This document shows positions 11,173-20,534 of a stretch of 64,000 nucleotides of DNA, one piece after another. Each line of letters opens with the position of its first letter. Within the stretch, counting starts at the first letter, position 1. A program made the position numbers and the translations under genes. The stretch spans positions 620,001-684,000 of the forward strand of contig NZ_BLJF01000003.1 in the NCBI RefSeq assembly GCF_009932335.1, written 5' to 3'. The DNA is from Pseudomonas asiatica (GTDB lineage Bacteria > Pseudomonadota > Gammaproteobacteria > Pseudomonadales > Pseudomonadaceae). The notes under the pieces were generated by a model. The model was not told the origin of the DNA. It made no database searches and saw only the letters and a list, made by a program, of their open reading frames with translations.

Positions 11173-12183
11173 ATGTCCCGCGTTACCCTTAGTCGCTATC
11201 TGATTGAGCAGACCCGCAGCAACAATACCCCTGCCGATCTGCGCTTCCTGATCGAAGTGGTGGCGCGTGCGTGCAAGGAAATCAGCCATCACGTTTCCAA
11301 AGGCGCCCTCGGTGGCGTGCTGGGCAGCATGGGCACTGAAAACGTGCAGGGCGAAGTCCAGAAGAAACTGGACGTGATTTCCAACGATATCCTGCTGGAA
11401 GCCAACGAGTGGGGCGGCCACCTGGCCGGCATGGCTTCCGAAGAAATGGACAACGCCTACCAGATCCCGGGCAAGTACCCGAAAGGCGCCTACCTGCTGG
11501 TATTCGACCCGCTGGATGGCTCGTCCAACATCGACGTCAACGTTTCGGTCGGCACTATCTTCTCGGTACTGCGTTGCCCTAACGAATACCTGAGCCAGAA
11601 CGAAACCCTGAACGAAAAAGCCTTCCTGCAACCAGGCACACAGCAGGTTGCCGCCGGTTACGCCATCTACGGCCCGCAGACCATGCTGATCCTGACCCTG
11701 GGCAACGGCGTCAAGGGCTTCACCCTGGACCGCGAACTGGGCAGCTTCGTCCTCACCCACGAAAACATCCGCGTGCCGGAAACTACCGCAGAATTCGCCA
11801 TCAACATGTCCAACCAGCGCCACTGGGAAGCCCCGGTTCAGCGTTACGTGGGGGAACTGCTGGCAGGCGAGACCGGCCCGCTGAAGAAAAACTACAACAT
11901 GCGCTGGATCGCCTCGATGGTGGCCGACGTACACCGCATCCTGACCCGTGGCGGCCTGTTCATGTACCCACGTGACGCCCGCGAACCGAGCAAGCCGGGC
12001 AAGCTGCGCCTGATGTACGAAGCCAACCCGATGTCCTTCATCATCGAACAGGCCGGCGGCGCCTCCACCAACGGTTACGATCGCATCCTCGACATCCAGC
12101 CAGAAAGCCTGCACCAGCGTGTGTCGGTAATTCTCGGCTCGAAGGAAGAGGTAGAGCGCGTCACCGCCTACCACAAGGAGTAA
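11173..12183 (+). CDS. fbp: Fructose-1,6-bisphosphatase class I
   Basis: Hydrolyses fructose 1,6-bisphosphate to fructose 6-phosphate, the committed gluconeogenic step that pseudomonads need when growing on organic acids. The 336-residue protein shows the metal-binding [13 protein letters not shown] motif near residue 115, the [20 protein letters not shown] segment and a matching length. A small hairpin (GGGGG at 11137-11141 with CCCCC at 11149-11153) lies in the leader just before the CGGAG ribosome site and could affect translation. The DUF924 gene follows three bases after the stop, so they are probably one unit. Confidence 0.97.
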   Translation: MSRVTLSRYLIEQTRSNNTPADLRFLIEVVARACKEISHHVSKGALGGVLGSMGTENVQGEVQKKLDVISNDILLEANEWGGHLAGMASEEMDNAYQIPGKYPKGAYLLVFDPLDGSSNIDVNVSVGTIFSVLRCPNEYLSQNETLNEKAFLQPGTQQVAAGYAIYGPQTMLILTLGNGVKGFTLDRELGSFVLTHENIRVPETTAEFAINMSNQRHWEAPVQRYVGELLAGETGPLKKNYNMRWIASMVADVHRILTRGGLFMYPRDAREPSKPGKLRLMYEANPMSFIIEQAGGASTNGYDRILDIQPESLHQRVSVILGSKEEVERVTAYHKE

Positions 12184-12186
12184 GTC

Positions 12187-12783
12187 ATGCTCGCACCTTG
12201 GCAGCCGTTGCTGGAGTGGTGGTTCGGTTGGGGCACCAGTCCCCAGGCCGTGGCTGACGAGAAGAGCACGCTGTGGTTCGGCAAGCATCATGACGCCGAC
12301 GCCCATGCGCTGTTTGGCGATCTGGTCGAGCATGCCCTGGCGGGTGGGCTCGACGAGTGGCAGCAAAGCCCGCAGGGCTGGCTGGGCCTGCTGATCCTGC
12401 TGGACCAGCTGCCGCGCATGATCTACCGCGACACGCCGCGTGCCTTCGAGGGCGACCGGCGTGCTCAGGTGGTGGCGATGCAGGGTTTGCAGAAGAACTG
12501 GGATTACCAGCTGCTGCCGATACAGCGGGTGTTCGTGCTGCTGGTACTGGAACATGCCGAAGTGCTGGACTGGCAGAACCTGTGCGTCGAGCGCTACCAG
12601 GTGCTGCTGGACGAGCAGCCCGAAGCCAACCGCCGGTTGTTCGAAGGCTTCCTCGACTATGCCGAGCAGCACCAGCGGGTAATTGCCCGTTTCGGGCGCT
12701 TCCCGCACCGCAACCTGGTGCTGGAGCGGCCGAGTACCAGCGAAGAGATGGACTTTTTGCTGGAGCCTGGGTCCAGGTTCTGA
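12187..12783 (+). CDS. DUF924 family protein
   Basis: A 198-residue protein of the DUF924 family, recognised by WWFG near the N-terminus, LILLDQLPRMIYRDTPRAF around residue 70 and FGRFPHRN near residue 170. The fold is expected to be alpha-helical and TPR-like; function is unknown. It begins three bases after fbp stops, so it is probably translated with fbp. The ORF is complete and is followed by an inverted repeat that could act as a terminator. Confidence 0.85.
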   Translation: MLAPWQPLLEWWFGWGTSPQAVADEKSTLWFGKHHDADAHALFGDLVEHALAGGLDEWQQSPQGWLGLLILLDQLPRMIYRDTPRAFEGDRRAQVVAMQGLQKNWDYQLLPIQRVFVLLVLEHAEVLDWQNLCVERYQVLLDEQPEANRRLFEGFLDYAEQHQRVIARFGRFPHRNLVLERPSTSEEMDFLLEPGSRF

Positions 12784-12803
12784 TTCCAGGGTTGGCGGGA
12801 TCC

Positions 12804-12898
12804 TTGTAGGAGCAGCCTTGTGCTGCGAAGTGTCCCTCGCTGCCCATGCATCCCTGTTGGCCTCACCGGCCCTTTCGCAGCACAAGGCTGCTCCTACA
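12804..12898. repeat. REP pair (GTAGGAGC type)
   Basis: TTGTAGGAGCAGCCTTGTGC-type unit at 12804-12829 and its inverse at 12874-12898, about 25 nearly perfectly paired bases per arm. It lies between the DUF924 gene and the small lipoprotein gene. Confidence 0.85.
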
Positions 12899-13078
12899 GT
12901 ACGTAGGGGCGGCCTTTTTGTTTGTGCGGGGTAATTCTTTGTGATTAATCGCACAGTAGTGGCCATCCGACCAATGGTGTAGGGGTAGAGGAGGGGGAGC
13001 AGGGAACCTGGGAGGGTTTTTACCGTCGAAGGTCACTGCAGGCCACTCGCCTGTATCCCCTCTCCAGGAGTGTCCTTC

Positions 13079-13333
13079 ATGTCGTTGCGTTCCCTCGCCC
13101 TGTTGTCGCTGTGCGTCGTTCTGACTGCCTGCAGCAAGATCAATCAGGAAAACTATTCCAAGATCAAGGCCGGTATGAACAAGGCCGAGGTCGAGCAGCT
13201 GCTCGGCACGCCGACCGAGTGCTCTGGCGCGCTGGGCATGAGCAGCTGCACCTGGGGGGACGAGAAGAGCTTCATCAGTGTGCAGTACGCGGCTGACAAG
13301 GTGCTCATGTATTCAGGGCAGGGTCTCAAATGA
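13079..13333 (+). CDS. Small SmpA/DUF3862-like lipoprotein
   Basis: An 84-residue protein with a lipoprotein signal (SLCVVLTACSKINQ) followed by a compact domain of the SmpA/OmlA-BLIP type: YSKIKAGMNKAEVEQLLGTP, then a Cys pair and the strand FISVQYAADKVL. It most resembles DUF3862. It is expected to be anchored in the outer or inner membrane. Start ATG 13079 is eight bases after AGGAG at 13066-13070. Its stop overlaps the start of the lipocalin gene (ATGA), so the two envelope lipoproteins are translationally coupled. Confidence 0.82.
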   Translation: MSLRSLALLSLCVVLTACSKINQENYSKIKAGMNKAEVEQLLGTPTECSGALGMSSCTWGDEKSFISVQYAADKVLMYSGQGLK

Positions 13334-13902
13334 GGCGCGTTTATCTGCTGATGGGGGTATGCCTGGCGTTGCTGCTGGGCGGTTGTGCCGGCTCCGTGCA
13401 CGACCCGCTGGCGCCGAAAACCGCGGGCAACATCGACCTCAAGCGCTACCAGGGCAAGTGGTACGAACTGGCGCGCCTGCCAATGCGCTACCAGACCGGC
13501 TGTGAGCAGTCCGAAGCGCACTACAACCTCAGGCTCGATGGTAGCCTCGGCGTGCTCAACCGCTGCCGCACCATGGGTGACGAATGGCTGCGCGCCGAAG
13601 GGCATGCGAACATCCAGGAGCCAGGGCACACCGACAAGTTGTGGGTCGAGTTCGACAACTGGTTCACCAAGCTGGTGCCAGGGGTGGCGAGGGGCGAGTA
13701 CTGGATCCTGTATGTGGATGATCGCTATCGCACGGCGGTGGTCGGCAGCCCGGACCGCAAGCACTTGTGGCTACTGTCGCGTACGCCGACGCTACCAGCC
13801 TGGGAGCGCGAGAACCTGATGTCCAAGGCCCGGCAGCAGGGTTATGACACCAGTCGGCTGATCTGGCGCGCGTCGGACCAGCAGATCGTCAAGATGCACT
13901 GA
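13330..13902 (+). CDS. blc: Bacterial lipocalin (Blc-type)
   Basis: A 190-residue outer-membrane lipoprotein lipocalin. The signal peptide ends LLLGGCAG; the lipocalin signature DLKRYQGKWYELARLP follows at about residue 37, and later conserved elements include GYWIL-like GEYWILYVDD and YRTAVVGSPDRKHLWLLSR. Blc binds lysophospholipids or fatty acids and helps maintain the envelope. The start overlaps the previous stop by four bases. Confidence 0.92.
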   Translation: MRRVYLLMGVCLALLLGGCAGSVHDPLAPKTAGNIDLKRYQGKWYELARLPMRYQTGCEQSEAHYNLRLDGSLGVLNRCRTMGDEWLRAEGHANIQEPGHTDKLWVEFDNWFTKLVPGVARGEYWILYVDDRYRTAVVGSPDRKHLWLLSRTPTLPAWERENLMSKARQQGYDTSRLIWRASDQQIVKMH

Positions 13903-13908
13903 ATTTCT

Positions 13909-14012
13909 GGGGGCTGCTTTGCAGCCCATCGCGACACAAGGCCGCTCCTACAGGGGAACGCACATTCCTGTAGGAGCGGCCTTGTGTCGCGATGGGCCGC
14001 AAAGCGGCCCCA
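13909..14012. repeat. REP pair (GTAGGAGC type) between convergent genes
   Basis: Composite element: GGGCTGC-TTT-GCAGCCC hairpin, REP unit TCGCGACACAAGGCCGCTCC, its inverse, then a GGGCCGC-AAA-GCGGCCC hairpin. It fills the space between the converging lipocalin and hutF genes. Confidence 0.88.
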
Positions 14013-14018
14013 ATAAAC

Positions 14019-15383
14019 TCACCCCAACAGCTGTCGCAACACCTCGGCAAACGCCAGCGCGCTTTGCTCTTCCTGCGCATGCCGCCCCTGGCGCACCACC
14101 CATTGCCCATTCACCATCACATCCCGCACCTGGCGATCGCCGCCGGCAAACAGCCAGCGGTTGAGAATCGCATCCCCATCGGCCATGGCTATGTAAGGGT
14201 CCTGCCCATCGAGCACCAGCCAGTCGGCGCGCTTGCCCACGGCCAGTTCCCCGACCGCCTGCCCCAGCGCCTGCGCACCGCCCGCCAGGGCAGCGTCATA
14301 CAAAGTCCGCCCGACCATCGGCTGGTCGCCGCGATACAGGCGGTTACGCCGCTGGTCGCGCAGTCGCTGGCCATATTCCAGCCAGCGCAGTTCCTCCACC
14401 ACGCTCAGCGATACATGGCTGTCCGAACCAATGCCCATGCGCCCACCCTGCGCCAGGTAGTCCACTGCCGGGAAAATCCCGTCGCCCAGGTTGGCCTCGG
14501 TGGTCAGGCAAAGCCCGGCTACCGCGCCGCTGCGGGCCATTGCGGTGACTTCATCCGGCTCTGCGTGGGTTGCGTGCACCAGGCACCAGCGCGGGTCCAC
14601 ATCCACGTGCTCGTACAGCCACTGCAACGGGCGCAGGCCGCTCCAGGCCAGGCAGTCGTCGACTTCCTTCTGCTGCTCGGCGATATGGATATGCACCGGG
14701 CACTGTTTGTCGCTGGCTGCCAGCACTTCGGCGATCTGCCCGGGCGTCACCGCGCGCAGCGAATGGAAGCACAGACCCAGTTGCTGCGCGGGTTGCGCGG
14801 CCAGCAGCGGGGCCAGCTGCGCTTGCAGTTGCAGGTACTGTTCAGTGGAATTTATGAAGCGCCGTTGCCCGTCATTCGGGGCTTGGCCGCCGAAGCCTGC
14901 GTGGCTGTACAGCACCGGCAGCAAGGTCAGGCCAATGCCGCTGTCGGCTGCCGCCGCGCTGATGCGGTGGGACAGTTCGGCCGGGTCGGCGTAGGCCCTG
15001 CCGGCCTGGTCATGGTGCACGTAGTGGAACTCGGCGACCGAGGTATAGCCGGCCTTGAGCATTTCGATGTACAGCTGGCGGGCGATGACCTGCAGCTGCT
15101 CTGGACTGATCTGGCCGACCAGGCGGTACATCAGGTCGCGCCAGGTCCAGAAACTGTCGTTGGGGTTGCCGGCGACTTCCGCCAGCCCTGCCATGGCGCG
15201 CTGGAAGGCATGCGAGTGCAAGTTGGGCATGCCGGGCAGCAGCGGGCCGGCCAGCCGCTCGGCGCCTTCGGCCGAGGCACCCGGTTCGATGCGGGCCACA
15301 TGGCCATCACTGGTGACCTCGATGCGGACATGGCTAGCCCAACCCGTGGGTAGCAGGGCGCGTTCGGCGAAGTAGGCGGACAT
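14019..15383 (-). CDS. hutF: Formimidoylglutamate deiminase HutF
   Basis: Converts N-formimino-L-glutamate to N-formyl-L-glutamate and ammonia in the five-step histidine route. The 454-residue protein is an amidohydrolase: metal motif HSHAFQRAMAG near residue 55, the HIAEQ region and the late GSDSHVS metal Asp segment. Start ATG 15383 gives MSAYFAERAL; codons upstream are in the operator region and are excluded. It is divergent from hutCD and shares with it the HutC operator at 15410-15425. The leader holds an AATAATAA motif next to the ribosome site. Confidence 0.95.
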   Translation of the reverse strand: MSAYFAERALLPTGWASHVRIEVTSDGHVARIEPGASAEGAERLAGPLLPGMPNLHSHAFQRAMAGLAEVAGNPNDSFWTWRDLMYRLVGQISPEQLQVIARQLYIEMLKAGYTSVAEFHYVHHDQAGRAYADPAELSHRISAAAADSGIGLTLLPVLYSHAGFGGQAPNDGQRRFINSTEQYLQLQAQLAPLLAAQPAQQLGLCFHSLRAVTPGQIAEVLAASDKQCPVHIHIAEQQKEVDDCLAWSGLRPLQWLYEHVDVDPRWCLVHATHAEPDEVTAMARSGAVAGLCLTTEANLGDGIFPAVDYLAQGGRMGIGSDSHVSLSVVEELRWLEYGQRLRDQRRNRLYRGDQPMVGRTLYDAALAGGAQALGQAVGELAVGKRADWLVLDGQDPYIAMADGDAILNRWLFAGGDRQVRDVMVNGQWVVRQGRHAQEEQSALAFAEVLRQLLG

Positions 15384-15397
15384 CGGTGAAAATCCTG

Positions 15398-15405
15398 TTA
15401 TTATT
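15398..15405 (-). promoter_or_regulatory. Crc/Hfq CA-motif candidate in hutF leader
   Basis: The hutF transcript reads AATAATAACAGGA here. AATAATAA fits the AAYAAYAA motif bound by Hfq with Crc, and it abuts the AGGA ribosome site. Binding would block hutF translation during catabolite repression. Confidence 0.55.
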
Positions 15406-15409
15406 AACT

Positions 15410-15425
15410 TGTATATACATATACA
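15410..15425. promoter_or_regulatory. HutC operator between hutF and hutC
   Basis: TGTATATACA (15410-15419) is a perfect palindrome that continues as TATACA. It matches the TGTATATACA-type site of HutC and lies between the two divergent starts, so one bound repressor could control hutF and its own operon. Confidence 0.8.
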
Positions 15426-15492
15426 GGCGTTTGCCTGCCGGGTAAACTGCGGCAAGCTACCGCTCATTCCATTTGCACAAGGATCCAACGCC

Positions 15493-16239
15493 GTGCCGAC
15501 ACCTCCTGTCTCCGCGCTGGTTGCCCAGATGGGCGAGGGCCCGGCTCCGCTTTACGCCCGGGTCAAACAGATGATCATCCAGCAGATCGACAACGGCAGC
15601 TGGCCACCGCATCACCGGGTACCCTCGGAGAGCGAACTGGTCAGTGAGCTGGGCTTCAGCCGCATGACCATCAACCGCGCCCTGCGCGAGCTCACTGCCG
15701 AAGGCCTGCTGGTGCGCATGCAAGGGGTCGGTACCTTCGTGGCCGAGCCCAAGGGGCGTTCGGCGCTGTTCGAGGTCAACAACATTGCCGACGAAATTGC
15801 CGCGCGTGGCCACCAGCATAGCTGCCAGGTGATCACCCTCACCGAGGAAACGGCCGGTTCCGAGCGGGCCCTGGCCCTGGATATGCGCGAAGGCCAGCGA
15901 GTGTTCCACTCGCTGATCGTGCATTTCGAGAACGGCGTGCCGGTGCAGATCGAGGACCGCTACGTCAATGCGGCGATTGCCCCCGACTACCTCAAGCAGG
16001 ACTTCACCCGGCAGACGCCATACGCCTACCTGTCGCAGGTGGCGCCGCTGACCGAGGGTGAGCACGTGGTAGAGGCAATCCTGGCCGAGCCGGAAGAATG
16101 CCGCCTGTTGCAGATCGAGAGGGGCGAGCCCTGCCTGCTGATCCGCCGTCGCACCTGGTCCGGCCGCCAGCCGGTGACTGCCGCGCGGCTGATCCACCCC
16201 GGTTCCCGTCATCGCCTGGAAGGACGTTTCAGTAAATGA
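15493..16239 (+). CDS. hutC: Histidine utilisation repressor HutC (GntR family)
   Basis: A GntR/HutC-family repressor that releases DNA when urocanate binds. The winged helix lies at residues 15-85 (LYARVKQMIIQQI, VPSESELVSELGFSRMTINR, LTAEGLLVRMQGVGTFV) and the UTRA ligand domain follows (IEDRYVNAAIAPDYL, YLSQVAPLT). The start is GTG 15493 after AAGGA, giving 248 residues, the length known for P. putida HutC; the longer frame from 15409 would begin inside the operator. It overlaps hutD by four bases. Confidence 0.95.
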   Translation: MPTPPVSALVAQMGEGPAPLYARVKQMIIQQIDNGSWPPHHRVPSESELVSELGFSRMTINRALRELTAEGLLVRMQGVGTFVAEPKGRSALFEVNNIADEIAARGHQHSCQVITLTEETAGSERALALDMREGQRVFHSLIVHFENGVPVQIEDRYVNAAIAPDYLKQDFTRQTPYAYLSQVAPLTEGEHVVEAILAEPEECRLLQIERGEPCLLIRRRTWSGRQPVTAARLIHPGSRHRLEGRFSK

Positions 16240-16808
16240 GTCAGCTGCAGTTGTTGCGTGCGCAGGGCTACCCGCGCATGCCGTGGAAGAACGGTGGCGG
16301 TTTCACCGAAGAGATTACCCGCGACAGTGGCGAAGGCCTGGACGGCTTTGGCTGGCGCTTGTCGATTGCCGATATCGAGGAGTCCGGTGGCTTTTCCACC
16401 TTCGCCGGCTACCAGCGAATCATCACCGTGTTGCAGGGCGACGGCATGCGCTTGCTGGTGGACGGCCAGGCCAGCCGGCCGTTGCTGCCGTTCGATGCCT
16501 TTGCCTTCAGCGGCGAGAGCCAGGTCAGCTGCAAGCTGCTGGGCGGGGCGATCCGTGATTTCAACCTGATATATGCACCGCAGCGCTACCGGGCGCGGTT
16601 GCAGTGGTTCGATGGCACCAGCCGTTTGTACAGTTCGGCGTCGACGGTGTTGCTGTTCGCTGCCAGCAGCCAGGTCGAGGTGGGTATTGCCGGGCGTGAG
16701 ACGCAGCGGTTGGGGTTGTATGACTGCTTGCGGCTGGAGGGCAATGACCAGTTGTTGGGGTTGGATGTGCAGGGGCGGTTCTGCCTGATCGAACTCGTTT
16801 CACGTTGA
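16236..16808 (+). CDS. hutD: HutD family protein
   Basis: A 190-residue cupin-like protein of the HutD family (MPWKNGGGFTEEI, GWRLSIADIEESGGFSTFAGYQR, FDAFAFSGE). No reaction is established. In Pseudomonas fluorescens HutD was described as limiting excessive hut expression. Its start overlaps the hutC stop (ATGA), so repressor and HutD are coupled. It is separated from hutU by a REP pair and the hutU promoter. Confidence 0.92.
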   Translation: MSQLQLLRAQGYPRMPWKNGGGFTEEITRDSGEGLDGFGWRLSIADIEESGGFSTFAGYQRIITVLQGDGMRLLVDGQASRPLLPFDAFAFSGESQVSCKLLGGAIRDFNLIYAPQRYRARLQWFDGTSRLYSSASTVLLFAASSQVEVGIAGRETQRLGLYDCLRLEGNDQLLGLDVQGRFCLIELVSR

Positions 16809-16813
16809 AATAG

Positions 16814-16935
16814 CCGGGGGCTGCTGCGCAGCCCTTCGCGGGCTTGCCCGCTCCCACAGGTACAGCGCACGCCTTGAAGGCAGTGGAGCTCTCTGTGGGA
16901 GCGGGCAAGCCCGCGAAGGGCCGCGCAGCGGCCCC
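16814..16935. repeat. REP pair (CGCGGGC type)
   Basis: Inverted REP units with outer GGGCTGCTGCGCAGCCC and GGGCCGCGCAGCGGCCC hairpins, between hutD and the hutU promoter. It may separate the hutCD transcript from hutU. Confidence 0.88.
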
Positions 16936-16984
16936 ATTTCTTTTGCCATTCAGCGGAAAGGTCCAATTATTTTGGTTGTCCATG

Positions 16985-17017
16985 CTTGTACATACAAGTA
17001 AAGGTGTGTTTGTATAT
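16985..17017. promoter_or_regulatory. HutC operator of hutUHTIG
   Basis: CTTGTA-CA-TACAAG at 16985-16998 is an inverted repeat, and TGTATAT at 17011-17017 is a second half-site. Both resemble the operator between hutF and hutC. They lie 47-79 bases before the hutU start, where the promoter should be. Confidence 0.75.
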
Positions 17018-17063
17018 CTACCACGACATACCCGCCCGCGGACGACCGCAGAGGACCTTTCCC

Positions 17064-18737
17064 GTGACCGACAACAACAAATACCGTGACGTTGAAATCC
17101 GTGCCCCACGTGGCAACAAGCTGACTGCCAAAAGCTGGCTGACCGAAGCGCCACTGCGCATGCTGATGAACAACCTCGATCCACAGGTCGCGGAAAACCC
17201 GAAGGAACTGGTGGTGTACGGCGGTATCGGCCGCGCTGCCCGTAACTGGGCGTGCTACGACAAGATCGTCGAGACCCTGACCCGCCTGGAAGACGACGAA
17301 ACCCTGCTGGTGCAGTCGGGCAAGCCGGTCGGCGTGTTCAAGACCCACAGCAACGCCCCGCGCGTACTGATTGCCAACTCCAACCTGGTGCCGCACTGGG
17401 CCAACTGGGAACACTTCAACGAACTGGACGCCAAGGGCCTGGCCATGTACGGCCAGATGACCGCCGGCAGCTGGATCTACATCGGCAGCCAGGGCATCGT
17501 CCAGGGCACCTACGAAACCTTCGTCGAAGCCGGTCGCCAGCATTACGGCGGCAGCCTGAAAGGCAAGTGGGTACTGACCGCCGGCCTGGGCGGCATGGGC
17601 GGCGCCCAGCCACTGGCCGCCACCCTGGCCGGTGCCTGCTCGCTGAACATCGAATGCCAGCAGAGCCGCATCGACTTCCGTCTGGAAACCCGCTACGTCG
17701 ACGAGCAGGCCACTGACCTCGACGACGCCCTGGCACGCATTGCCAAGTACACCGCCGAAGGCAAGGCCATCTCCATCGCCCTGCACGGCAACGCTGCCGA
17801 AATCCTGCCAGAGCTGGTCAAGCGTGGCGTGCGCCCGGACATGGTCACCGACCAGACCAGCGCCCACGACCCGCTGAACGGTTACCTGCCAGCCGGCTGG
17901 ACCTGGGAACAGTACCGCGACCGCGCACAGACCGAACCGGCTGCAGTGGTCAAGGCCGCCAAGCAGTCGATGGCCGTGCACGTGCAAGCCATGCTCGATT
18001 TCCAGAAGCAGGGTGTCCCGACCTTCGACTATGGCAACAACATCCGCCAGATGGCCAAGGAAGAAGGCGTGGCCAATGCCTTCGACTTCCCGGGCTTCGT
18101 GCCGGCCTACATCCGCCCGCTGTTCTGCCGTGGCATCGGCCCGTTCCGCTGGGCGGCGCTGTCCGGTGATGCCGAAGACATCTACAAGACCGACGCCAAG
18201 GTCAAGGAACTGATCCCCGACGACGCCCACCTGCACCGCTGGCTGGACATGGCTCGCGAGCGCATCAGCTTCCAGGGCCTGCCGGCACGTATCTGCTGGG
18301 TTGGTCTGGGCCTGCGCGCCAAGCTGGGCCTGGCGTTCAACGAAATGGTACGCAGCGGCGAGCTGTCGGCACCGATCGTGATCGGTCGTGACCACCTGGA
18401 CTCCGGTTCGGTGTCCAGCCCCAACCGTGAAACCGAAGCCATGCGCGACGGTTCCGACGCTGTCTCCGACTGGCCGCTGCTCAACGCCCTGCTGAACACC
18501 GCCGGCGGTGCTACCTGGGTTTCGCTGCACCACGGTGGTGGCGTGGGCATGGGCTTCTCCCAGCACTCTGGCATGGTCATCGTCTGCGACGGTACCGATG
18601 AAGCCGCCGAGCGTATCGCTCGCGTGCTGACCAACGACCCAGGGACCGGTGTGATGCGTCATGCCGATGCCGGTTACGACATCGCCATCGACTGCGCCAA
18701 GGAGCAGGGCCTGGACCTGCCGATGATCACTGGCTGA
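17064..18737 (+). CDS. hutU: Urocanate hydratase (urocanase)
   Basis: Hydrates urocanate to 4-imidazolone-5-propionate using tightly bound NAD+. The 557-residue protein equals the P. putida enzyme in length. Conserved features include [28 protein letters not shown] (NAD site) and [13 protein letters not shown] with the conserved Cys. The start is GTG 17064 behind GAGGAC; the frame open from 16986 runs into the operator and is excluded. It is first in the hutU-H-T-I-G series and has a HutC operator and a CA motif. Confidence 0.97.
   Translation: MTDNNKYRDVEIRAPRGNKLTAKSWLTEAPLRMLMNNLDPQVAENPKELVVYGGIGRAARNWACYDKIVETLTRLEDDETLLVQSGKPVGVFKTHSNAPRVLIANSNLVPHWANWEHFNELDAKGLAMYGQMTAGSWIYIGSQGIVQGTYETFVEAGRQHYGGSLKGKWVLTAGLGGMGGAQPLAATLAGACSLNIECQQSRIDFRLETRYVDEQATDLDDALARIAKYTAEGKAISIALHGNAAEILPELVKRGVRPDMVTDQTSAHDPLNGYLPAGWTWEQYRDRAQTEPAAVVKAAKQSMAVHVQAMLDFQKQGVPTFDYGNNIRQMAKEEGVANAFDFPGFVPAYIRPLFCRGIGPFRWAALSGDAEDIYKTDAKVKELIPDDAHLHRWLDMARERISFQGLPARICWVGLGLRAKLGLAFNEMVRSGELSAPIVIGRDHLDSGSVSSPNRETEAMRDGSDAVSDWPLLNALLNTAGGATWVSLHHGGGVGMGFSQHSGMVIVCDGTDEAAERIARVLTNDPGTGVMRHADAGYDIAIDCAKEQGLDLPMITG
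17073..17080 (+). promoter_or_regulatory. Crc/Hfq CA motif in hutU
   Basis: AACAACAA lies in codons 4-6 of hutU, seven bases after the GTG. It is a perfect AAYAAYAA. hutU has been reported as a Crc target in P. putida, so this is the likely site. Confidence 0.7.
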
Positions 18738-18844
18738 TCGCCACGCTTTGGATCGCACCCCACAAGGGGTGATACTGAACAACAAGAAGGAGCACGCAGG
18801 CACTTACAAACGGGCCTGCGGCTCCACGCGATTGGAGTAGTGAA

Positions 18845-20377
18845 GTGACCGAATTGACCCTCAAGCCCGGCACCCTGACCCTGGCCCAACTGCGCTCCAT
18901 CCATGCGGCGCCCGTGCGCTTGCAACTGGACGCCAGCGCCGCGCCAGCCATCGACGCCAGCGTTGCCTGCGTCGAGCAGATCATCGCCGAAGACCGTACC
19001 GCCTACGGCATCAACACCGGTTTCGGCCTGCTGGCCTCGACCCGCATCGCCAGCCACGACCTGGAAAACCTGCAGCGTTCGCTGGTGCTGTCCCACGCCG
19101 CCGGTGTCGGCGCGCCGCTGGATGACGACCTGGTGCGGCTGATCATGGTGCTGAAGATCAACAGCCTCAGCCGTGGCTTCTCCGGCATCCGTCGCAAAGT
19201 CATCGACGCGCTGATCGCCCTGGTCAACGCCGAAGTCTATCCGCACATCCCGCTGAAGGGTTCGGTGGGCGCTTCCGGCGACCTCGCCCCGCTGGCGCAC
19301 ATGTCGCTGGTGCTGCTGGGTGAAGGCAAGGCCCGCTACAAGGGCCAGTGGCTGCCAGCCACCGAAGCCCTGGCCGTGGCCGGCCTCGAGCCGCTGACCC
19401 TGGCCGCCAAGGAGGGTTTGGCCCTGCTCAACGGCACCCAGGCGTCCACCGCCTATGCCCTGCGTGGCCTGTTCCAGGGCGAAGACCTGTACGCCGCTGC
19501 CATCGCCTGCGGCGGCCTGAGCGTCGAAGCCGCACTGGGCTCGCGCTCGCCATTCGATGCGCGCATTCACGAAGTGCGTGGCCAGCGCGGCCAGATCGAC
19601 ACTGCTGCCTGCTTCCGTGACCTGCTGGGCGACTCCAGCGAAGTGTCGCTGTCGCACAAGAACTGCGACAAGGTCCAGGACCCGTACTCGCTGCGCTGCC
19701 AGCCTCAGGTCATGGGCGCCTGCCTGACCCAGCTGCGCCAGGCCGCCGAGGTACTGGGCATCGAAGCCAACGCCGTGTCGGACAACCCGCTCGTGTTCGC
19801 TGCCGAAGGTGACGTGATTTCCGGCGGTAACTTCCACGCCGAGCCGGTGGCCATGGCCGCCGACAACATCGCCCTGGCCATCGCTGAAATCGGTTCGCTC
19901 AGCGAGCGCCGTATCTCGCTGATGATGGACAAGCACATGTCCCAGCTGCCGCCGTTCCTGGTGGAAAACGGTGGGGTCAACTCGGGCTTCATGATCGCCC
20001 AGGTCACCGCTGCTGCCCTGGCCAGCGAGAACAAGGCCCTGTCGCACCCGCACAGTGTCGACAGCCTGCCGACCTCGGCCAACCAGGAAGACCACGTGTC
20101 GATGGCCCCGGCTGCCGGCAAGCGCCTGTGGGAAATGGCTGAAAACACCCGCGGCGTGCTGGCCATCGAATGGCTGGGCGCCTGCCAGGGCCTGGACCTG
20201 CGCAAGGGCCTGAAGACCTCGGCCAAGCTGGAGCAGGCGCGCCAGGCGCTGCGCAGCGAAGTGCCGCACTACGACCGTGACCGCTTCTTCGCGCCCGACA
20301 TCGAGAAGGCCGTGGAACTGTTGGCCAAGGGGCGCCTGACCGGCCTGCTGCCGGCTGGTGTGCTGCCAAGCCTGTAA
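18845..20377 (+). CDS. hutH: Histidine ammonia-lyase
   Basis: Deaminates histidine to trans-urocanate, the first step of the pathway. The 510-residue protein has the Ala-Ser-Gly triad that forms the MIO cofactor (residues 143-145, in [12 protein letters not shown]; 142-144 without the initiator Met) and the active-site Tyr54 in AYGINTGFG. The start is GTG 18845. It follows hutU after 107 bases with no clear terminator, and a REP pair separates it from the transporter gene. Confidence 0.98.
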   Translation: MTELTLKPGTLTLAQLRSIHAAPVRLQLDASAAPAIDASVACVEQIIAEDRTAYGINTGFGLLASTRIASHDLENLQRSLVLSHAAGVGAPLDDDLVRLIMVLKINSLSRGFSGIRRKVIDALIALVNAEVYPHIPLKGSVGASGDLAPLAHMSLVLLGEGKARYKGQWLPATEALAVAGLEPLTLAAKEGLALLNGTQASTAYALRGLFQGEDLYAAAIACGGLSVEAALGSRSPFDARIHEVRGQRGQIDTAACFRDLLGDSSEVSLSHKNCDKVQDPYSLRCQPQVMGACLTQLRQAAEVLGIEANAVSDNPLVFAAEGDVISGGNFHAEPVAMAADNIALAIAEIGSLSERRISLMMDKHMSQLPPFLVENGGVNSGFMIAQVTAAALASENKALSHPHSVDSLPTSANQEDHVSMAPAAGKRLWEMAENTRGVLAIEWLGACQGLDLRKGLKTSAKLEQARQALRSEVPHYDRDRFFAPDIEKAVELLAKGRLTGLLPAGVLPSL

Positions 20378-20384
20378 TGCTCCC

Positions 20385-20493
20385 AGGGGCCGCTGTGCGG
20401 CCCATCGCCGGCAAGCCGGCTCCCACAGATGGAGATGCGACACACCATCTCTGTGGGAGCTGGCTTGCCGGCGATTGGGCTGCAAGGCAGCCC
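20385..20493. repeat. REP pair (GCCGGC type) inside the hut operon
   Basis: Outer GGGGCCGCTGTGCGGCCC hairpin, REP unit ATCGCCGGCAAGCCGGCTCCC, then its inverse and a GGGCTGCAAGGCAGCCC hairpin. It lies between hutH and hutT and could stabilise the upstream mRNA or reduce downstream expression. Confidence 0.88.
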
Positions 20494-20512
20494 CCCTCGA
20501 TCTCACGACCAC

Positions 20513-20520
20513 AAAAACAA
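20513..20520 (+). promoter_or_regulatory. Crc/Hfq CA-motif candidate before hutT
   Basis: AAAAACAA fits AANAANAA and ends three bases before the AAGGA ribosome site of the permease gene. It is a weaker match than those of hutU and hutF. Confidence 0.4.
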
Positions 20521-20534
20521 TTTAAGGACGTGAC

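Noticed and set aside
13909..14012. Paired palindromes as rho-independent terminators
   Set aside because: The hairpins are strong but lack T-runs and recur across the window, so they were called REP elements.
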